Assembly: GCA_015143295.1 (NCBI GenBank)
Contig: CM026570.1
Span: 25,489,250-25,553,249, forward strand
Source of the DNA: Tetracentron sinense
Lineage: Eukaryota; Streptophyta; Magnoliopsida; Trochodendrales; Trochodendraceae
Length of the DNA stretch: 64,000 nt
Direction: 5' to 3'
Positions 57,338 through 64,000 of this stretch are shown in pieces; the first letter of the stretch is position 1, and every line of letters begins with the position of its first letter. A program made the position numbers and the translations under genes. The notes under the pieces were generated by a model. The model had not been told where the DNA came from, ran no database searches, and saw nothing but the letters and a program-made list of their open reading frames with translations.

Positions 57338-57867
57338 CAAGCTCTTAACTCTTTCTTCTTAATCTATGTTTCTTTTGATCTCGTTGCAAAATCTAAAATA
57401 TCGGCCAATTGTAGGCCTCTTTTTGTTCAATCGAGTTAATTTTGCAAACCGTCCACTTTTTATCAATGAAAATTTGGAATTTTTACTCAAAAGCATGTTT
57501 TCAAGAAAAAATTTGCATTCGGTTGATGACGAAATCACACAGACTCTTCCCCTAGAAGGCCTAGTGTTTTGAAGCCAACAAAAACACAAAAACATGAGCA
57601 TGTTAAACTAAGCTTAATGATCTGCTAAGAAATCACCTCGGACAAGGCTACCCTTAAAACCCTCCTTGAGCTTTTTGAAGTTGAGTATGACTCAGAGTAG
57701 GAAGAGGAATCGCCTCAAAAGATTTTGGACCTCCTAGAACACAGCAAAGGACCTCTACAATCAAACTTCGAGGACTCCAAAATAGTAAACCTTGGATCTG
57801 AAGATAGTCCTCAACTAGATCGGCACAACCATGAGCCCATAACAGAGAACAGATACGATTAGTCCCT
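57338..57867 (+). other. D stretch with no recognised domain
   Basis: AT-rich in its first part, then an acidic broken reading (LLELFEVEYDSE) leading into the RT remnant. I cannot find an aspartic-protease DTG or DSG motif. Possibly decayed protease or spacer. Confidence 0.4.
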
Positions 57868-58396
57868 AAAGAGCTACAATGACAGCTTCGCCTGGTCCTA
57901 TACAGATAGGCCCGGCCTAGAACCAGCCTTAGGTAGTACATAGATTACCCCTGAGCACTCAGTAGGGGCAACACCATTCTTTTTGGCATATGGTATGGAA
58001 GCAGTCCTTCCTATCGAAGTTGAGATTCCATCACTCCGAGTGTTAATGGAAGCAGAAATCTTAGAAGCAGAATAGGCACAGACCCAGTATGAACACCTAA
58101 ATCTAATTGAAGAGTGGCGAGTAAAAGTCATCAATCATTCTCAGGCCTATCAGAGGCGTATGGTTAGGGCTTTCAACAGGAACGTCAAACCCCACAGCAT
58201 CAAAGTCGGTGACCTGGTTCCCTAGAAAATATTACCAAACCATCCTGACCCAATGGGCAAGTTCACACCTAACTATGAAGGCCCATACATTTTCCGAGAC
58301 AAATTCTCTAGCGATGCCCTTCGATTTGGACATATGAATGACAAAGACCTCCCAGAGCCCGTCAACATAGATAAAGTCAAACGATATTATGCTTAG
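57868..58396 (+). pseudogene. D pol remnant: RT start fused to integrase end
   Basis: SYNDSFAWSYTDRPGLEP is the segment that normally precedes RT in this clade. About ten codons later the reading is the integrase C-terminal part ([61 protein letters not shown]). RT, RNase H and the integrase catalytic core are missing. TAG codons follow EAE and LVP. D therefore cannot move without help. Confidence 0.75.
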
Positions 58397-60400
58397 GGTC
58401 TAGATCTGATAGGCGCTTTGCACTCATGGAATCTTCAGGAAATGACAAGAGACCATCCTTGGCACACGCCTACCCCAGCAATATAACCCATTTTACAAAT
58501 CGATGAAATCCGCTAGTTAGCCCCTTGAGCCTAACAGCCTATCTTTCACAAAAACCTTTTTAGGGACACCCTCCCTTGCCATCTGTGGCATTGCCTGAAC
58601 TACGTCATGACCTGATCCTACAAAAGGTACGTAGGCAACTTGAAAAATCAGGTGCGGTCACAAAAAGGGATTTAAGCCCTTTTGCCAAAAAAAAAAGAAA
58701 GTCAAACTCTCTCTCCACAGGGACAATCATTCCCCCACAGAGTCACTCCCCAAGCAGAGACTAACTCTCCCACCTTCCACGGCAGAGTCGACATCAAATT
58801 TACAAAATGTTCCATCAAAGGAAATCCCAAAATAGAAGTTGAAACATTCTCTATGTCATGGACTCCCCGAGCAAAAATAATCTTTTTGGGGTTTCTCTCC
58901 AACAGAATCAATTTCTCCCAAAACATCCTCAGTGGAATCAAATTCTCCCTAGAGGAAGTCAATCTCTTAAACAAAAAAAATCAACCTCTACCAGAAAGGA
59001 CAATCCCCAGTGGAGCCCAACAAAAAAAACAAAAATCTATCTCCAACAGAAATTCCCCATGCAAGTCAATTACCACAAGAACAATTCCAAGGTGTCCCAA
59101 ACTTCGGTCCCCTAGCCTACATTTCATCCCACTCTAAGTCCTCCTAGATCCCTTAGAAACTATGAGTGCAAACGCAACATCGCATCTACATCCCCAGTGG
59201 AATATTAATCCCCAGTAAGTGTTAATCAGGGCAATAAAGGGAGAGGATCCGAACCCTCAAAAAAATCGCGGGCATGAGTGAAAACCAGAAACGGCCTCAT
59301 CGAGCAAAAGTTACGCGACTCCCAGACCTAGTCTTACAACTAGGGGCAAAAAAGGGTCAAAAATCAATCAGCTTCACAAGCGTGAGGAAAACTGGTAATG
59401 GCCTCATCGCGCAAAAATTATGCGAATCCCATGACTTGGTCATTCCAAGGGTAAAAAATGGAAGAAAAGCTAAAAATCAGTTCGACAATAGAATCCGGCA
59501 ACAATCAGTCTCACCAGATTCCTCAATTATCCCAACAGTCAACCTCTCTCATCGGATCAGTATACCCAATAGAGATTCCATCAAGGAATATCCCCAGTAG
59601 ATGTTCTACTCCAGGCATTCCTCAGCAGAGAACCCGTCAGAAAACATCTCCTCAGCATATAGGCAAGCATCGGGAAATCCCCAGCAGATTGGAAATCCCC
59701 AAACTCCCCGGCAGTAGTCTATGACAGAGACCTACTCCCCAGCAGATCCCCGGCAACAGGCTATAACAATCTTCCAATCCCTAGTGGATCCTCCAGTAGA
59801 AGCCTCTGACAGCCTCTCAGCGACACTTTACCTCAGTAAGAGTCCAGAAGTCTTCCAAAAGCTTCAGCCTGCAAAAACATTTAGACAAGCTTGTCTACCG
59901 CAACAGCAGTATCCTACTCTGAACCATACTCAGCGCTCCGAGAGTGAAAGGGAACCCACAAAATCCCATAAGCCCAGAACAAAGGCGATTTAATGGCAAA
60001 TCTAAAAGCTAGTAAGCATGCTTCTATCAAAATCAAAAATCTTTACAAAATGGTCTATACTCTTCCCGAAAAGGATTTTCAAAAACAAACTCTTGGTATC
60101 AAAGTCAGTTTGAACCAACCTATACTGAGCTGCCCCAGCAAGCAAAGCAGTATAAGCCGCTCCTGCCCCTCTCCAGCAAGCTGCAGTCAATAGAGTCATG
60201 GGAAAGCATCCTCGCCTTTATCCCTTGCATGACATCAAACTGCATAGTGTCACACACTACATTTCAGCATTATCCAACATGATCAAACTTCGGCATCCCT
60301 CGACCATATCAATATCAATCTGACTAGTGCCTCCAAGACATGCCACCACTCAACATCTGGTGCTCCTTAACAGCGTACACCACTCAAAATCTTTTATACC
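58397..60400 (+). other. D 3' non-coding region
   Basis: No gene. It holds the TACGTAGGCAACTTG motif (58628) seen near 3' ends of this clade, a loose pair of repeats around GGCCTCATCG.GCAAAA (59293 and 59400), and many CCCCAGCAGA/CCCCAGTGGA motifs (58970-59760). Confidence 0.5.
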
Positions 60401-61720
60401 TTAACAGTGTACATCCCCTTGACACCCCGTGTGTCTTGGGTATCCCAGGTGAGCATCGACATAACACACTTTGTCGACACCTCACATGCCCAACATCCCG
60501 TGTGTACCCTTACAGTATACACCACCCGCATGTCCTTTCTATGACACCCCCGTGTGTCTCTTGACCAAATCTGAGTGTGTTCTTAAACCAATTTTGAGTG
60601 CATCCTCGACACCCCCGTGTGTCCCTTGATCAAACCTGAGTGTGTTCTTAGACCAATTCCGAGTGCGTCCTCGACACCCCCGTGTGTCCCTTGACCAAAC
60701 CTGAGTGTGTCCCTTGACCAAATCTGAGTGTGTCTTTAGACCAATCCTGAGTGCGTTCTTGACACCCCCCCGTGTGTCCTTGACCAAATCTGAATGTGTT
60801 CTTAGACCAATTCTGAGTGCGTCCTCAACACCCCCGTATGTCCCTTGACCAAACCTGAGTGTGTCCCTTGACCAAATCTGAATGTGTCCTTAAACTAATT
60901 CTGAGTGCATTCTTGACACCCCCGTATGTCCTTGACCAAATCTGAATGTGTCCTTAGACCAATTCTAAGTGCGTTCTTGACATCCCTGTGTGTCATTTGA
61001 CCAAATCTGAATGTGTTCTAAGACCAATTCTAAGTGCGTTCTTGACACCCCCTTGTATCCTTGATCAAATCTGAATGTGTCCTTAAACCAATTCTGAGTG
61101 CATTCTTGACACCCCCTTGTGTCCTTGATCAAATCTGAATGTGTCCTTAAACCAACTCTGAGTGCGTTCTTGACACCCCCGTGTGTCCTTGACCAAATTT
61201 GAATGTGTACTTAAACTAATTCTGAGTGCGTTCTTGACAACCCCATGTGTCCTTGACCAAATCTGAATGTGTCCTTAAACTAATTCTAAGTACGTTCTCG
61301 ACACCCCCGTGTGTCCTTGATCAAATCTGAATGTGTCCTCAGACCAATTCTGAATGCGTCCGTGACACCCCCGTGTGTCCTTGGCATCCTAGGTGAGCAT
61401 CGACATAATGCACTTTCTCGACACCTCGCATGCTGGACATCCTGCGTGCTCCGTGATAACCTCGTCACACCGTAGCATTACCTCCTGCATGTCCCCTTCT
61501 GTGACACATCTATGTGTCCTTGGCACCCTAGGTGAGCGTTGACATAACACATTTTGTCGACACCTAGCATGTCCGACATCCTGTGTGTACCTTTACAGTG
61601 TGCACCACCTGCATGTCTTTTCTTTGACACCCCAAGTGTCCATGGCATCCCAGGTGAGCGTCGACATAACACACTTTGTCGACACCTCGAATGCCCAATA
61701 CCCCGTGTGTTCTCGACACC
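60400..61720 (+). repeat. D 3' satellite-like tandem array
   Basis: About 13 units of roughly 65 bases, marked GACACCCCCGTGTGTCCTTG and CCAATTCTGAGTGCGTTCTT, run from about 60540 to 61390. Higher-order flanking units contain TGAGCATCGACATAACACAC. GACAC can pair with GTGTC in each unit. Tandem repeats before the 3' LTR are known in Ogre/Tat elements as a source of satellites. Confidence 0.82.
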
Positions 61721-62003
61721 CTAGATGTCTTCCGATCAATTCGATTAATATCTCCTAGGAAACACCATTTCGATCAACCCCTCTCACCACTTCCGAGCGA
61801 CACTTTCTTTTGGCCAGTGCCTCAGGGCCATGCCATCCCTACATTCCTGTCCTTCTCTTGCTACTCACAATCCTCTAGCAGTAGTTTTCAACACTTCACC
61901 ACAGTCACCATTTGCACAGTATGCCCATTCTTAACATCCATCTTGGTGTAAGAATAGGATGTTTCCAGTCTTTGCCGTTCAATCGTCATGCTGGCGCTCT
62001 CCA

Positions 62004-62018
62004 GTAAAGAGGGGCAGC
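62004..62018 (+). other. D polypurine tract
   Basis: GTAAAGAGGGGCAGC directly before the 3' LTR start TGTAAGCACCC. Confidence 0.8.
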
Positions 62019-64000
62019 TGTAAGCACCCAATTTTTACACCCTGCTTAACCATGGTTAACCTCCGTTAACCATGGTTATTCCAAGCCAAACCCTAGTTTA
62101 ACCCTAGGTAGTGGCCTAAGTCCTAGTCTAACCCTAGGCTAACCCTAGGACTAACCCTAGGTAAACCCTAGACCTAACCCTAGGTCTAACCCTAACCTAG
62201 CCCTAGCTCGAGCCTTAGGCAAAGCCCCACGGGCTCTAGGCCCAATTTGAGTCCAAAACTCCAAAAAAAAATTAATTAAAACCTTTTTGGCCCAAGCATG
62301 GGCCCACTAAGCCCAAGTGGGACCCACATTACCTCTTTCAAAATTCAAAATTTTTTAAGGTTAAAACACTTTTGGCCTTCCCCACACATGTGGTGGTTTA
62401 GCCCAAAAAGAGGAACAAAACTAAAGTTTAAAATTAAAAAAAATAATACAAAAAAACTAGAAGGTTTTTTCTGTTAGGTCTAAAAAAAAAATATTTGGCA
62501 CCAACCCCATGTGGTAGGGTCCACATGTGGGTGGGCCCAACTCAAGTAACCAATCCAAATGACCGTATACAACATAAGAAAACAAAAAAAAAATCAAAAA
62601 ACAATCTGAAGGTATCGTTCATCATCTTCCTCAGGAAGACGAGGACAGTCCCCCCTATTGCCTCTGGCTCCCCTGCTGCCTGCCACCTCTGACCTTGTCC
62701 CCCACGCGTCCCTCATCCTTCTCCTTCCCTTCCTTCCACTCCATCCCTTATAAAAACCCCACAACAGTCACCGTTTGGGGGTGATTTTGAAAAAAAAAAA
62801 ACTCTGCAAATCCCATTCGGCTCCATTACAGCCACCCATCTTAGACCCCCAAGGTCTTCCACCCATCTTAGACCTCCAAGCCTCATTGTACCACCCCTCT
62901 ACTCCCCCACAGTTTCAAGAATTATCAAAAAAAACAAAAAACAACACAGTAGACCCCCTGCTGGAACCGAATCACCCCAGGCCCTTCCCGGAGTTACCTC
63001 AGGCCTTCAACCTTACCGCAGGACACCCTTAGGACGTCCCTAAGCTCCATAGCAAACGGCATCATTTGCAGCCATCACCGTGCAACAGTCCGCAGCTCGC
63101 CACCGTGCAGCCAATCAGTGAGGGTATACACCCCCTTCCCTTTTCTTTTGTCTGTTGATTTGGCATTGTAAAGGACCCCTGGTCCCATTCCAGGGTCCCC
63201 ATTTTTTTTTTTCTTTTTTCTTTTTTTTAGTAGCTAAAAAAAAGAAAAAGAAAAAAAAAGTAGGCGGGTCTTGAAGCGTGGCCACAGGCACCACCACCCC
63301 CCACCCTTGGCGGCTTTCCTTAGACGTCTAGGGGGGTCCTCAATCCATGAGGAACCCCCGCTAGACTCTCATTGCTCAAGCACAGCCAAAAAAAAAAAAA
63401 GTTTCTCAAAATAATCTGGGAAAAAATCAGTTCGGATAGCCGCCTATAACTGCGATTTAATCGTGGTTAGACCCGGACTTGGTCGAAACCAAGGCCATGG
63501 ATAGACTCCCCACATACCCGGCTTTCCCCCTGTGCGTTTTCAGCCCCTAACTCTACCGTTAACCATGATTAATCGACCCCAAAGTATGGTCCGCAGTCTG
63601 CCAAACAGTCCAATAGGGTGACTTTGGGCCTCTGTGGGGCCCACATCCGGCCTCCCCTTTTGCCTAAGTCGGCCCCTTAATCACGGTTAAACTCACCTAT
63701 AGTTAACATTTAACCATGGTTAAGCAATCCTAACCTGGTAAAATTCTGGAAAAATCATAAATATTACATGGAATCCAGAAATGGCTTCTATGACATATTT
63801 TGTTTTGGTTAGCACCCTTAATCAGAGTCAACCCTATTTTTGACCCTTAACCATTGTTAGAAAATCCTTAACCAGAAAAAATCTGGAAAAATGCTCAAAA
63901 AATCTAAAATATTATGAGAAACCCAAAAAATGGTCTCTTTTGGCTATTTAACCATGGTTAGTACCCCTAATCATGGTGACCACTCCACCTTAACCGCGGT
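62019..64000 (+). repeat. D 3' LTR, cut by the window end
   Basis: Collinear with 49399 to about 51708. It differs by an inserted T-run/A-run foldback at about 63200-63285 and by loss of about 400 bases near 63657 (present in the 5' LTR between about 50940 and 51355). TATA box TTATAAAA near 62748. Confidence 0.85.

Larger units (their letters stand above)
49399..64000 (+). mobile_element. D: Ogre/Tat-like Ty3/gypsy retrotransposon, pol deleted
   Basis: Order: 5' LTR (49399 to about 52557), primer site TGGCGACTCTGCTGGGGA (52558-52575), leader, ORF1 (53405-55104), gag (55188-57337), a pol remnant in which the RT start is fused to the integrase end (57868-58396), a 3.6 kb 3' region with a satellite-like array, purine tract (62004-62018) and 3' LTR from 62019 past the window end. 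ORF1 upstream of gag, long LTRs and 3' tandem repeats fit the Tat/Ogre lineage. Confidence 0.85.

Noticed and set aside
58576-59993. Runs of plus-strand frames in the D 3' region as genes
   Set aside because: They overlap in different frames, are rich in Pro, Ser and Gln from CCCCAGCAG motifs, and follow the end of integrase.

Overview
This window is angiosperm-type nuclear DNA made almost entirely of LTR retrotransposons and their broken remains. I see no host gene, tRNA, rRNA, CRISPR or bacterial-type operon. The evidence is initiator-tRNA-Met primer sites (TGGTATCAGAGC) next to LTR ends, a chromodomain-bearing Ty3/gypsy polyprotein of the Tekay/Del type, Copia fragments, a Tat/Ogre-like element and a hAT-like miniature element. 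I cannot name the species. Such density suggests a gene-poor, probably heterochromatic region.

Layout. 1-9918: minus-strand Tekay-like element E1 (decayed gag-pol, 5' LTR on the right), with solo LTR S1 (5512-7929) inside that LTR. 9919-11122: the rest of a plus-strand LTR (A3) that E1 landed in. 11196-12771: 5' part of a Copia element (G). 12772-14477: LTR and 3' edge of a minus-strand Copia-type element (F). 14478-23040: minus-strand Tekay-like element E2, lacking gag and its 3' end, split by an Angela-like solo LTR (J, 14994-17161) and by solo LTR I1 (19768-20973) placed exactly at its primer site. 23041-29890: a gag-remnant Copia-type element H, split by solo LTR S2 (24817-27679) and carrying a hAT-like element in its LTR. 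29895-31284 and 49123-49398: two halves of an Ogre-like element A. They are separated by a three-layer nest: the coding-less element B (31285-49117) inserted in A, and the nearly intact Tekay-like element C (38257-48968) inserted in B's 3' LTR. 49399 to the window end: Ogre-like element D with long LTRs, ORF1 and gag remnants, deleted pol and a satellite-like 3' region. Target duplications fix the order: TGTAC for S1, ACCTC for I1, CCTAA for B, CTTCC for C.

How the parts work. C keeps gag, protease, RT, RNase H, integrase and chromodomain with only two nonsense codons visible. B has no protein, but its primer site and polypurine tract closely match those of C, so B was probably moved by a C-like partner. 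E1 and C both need a short intron removed between gag and protease for one continuous reading frame, and E2 keeps the matching acceptor.

The most unusual feature is a shared LTR layout in elements otherwise unlike each other: a conserved U3 block; an array of palindromes centred on TCGA; a TATA box; a first exon mostly free of ATG; a predicted LTR intron carrying tandem stem-loop repeats whose arms change in step; a stem-loop just before a CAG acceptor; and a short acidic reading frame of the type FDIC..PWIEEEY..EE. This layout recurs in whole or part in S1, A3, E1, E2, S2, B and C, and its palindrome module also in I1, H and F. Function is inference; the pattern is visible in the sequence.
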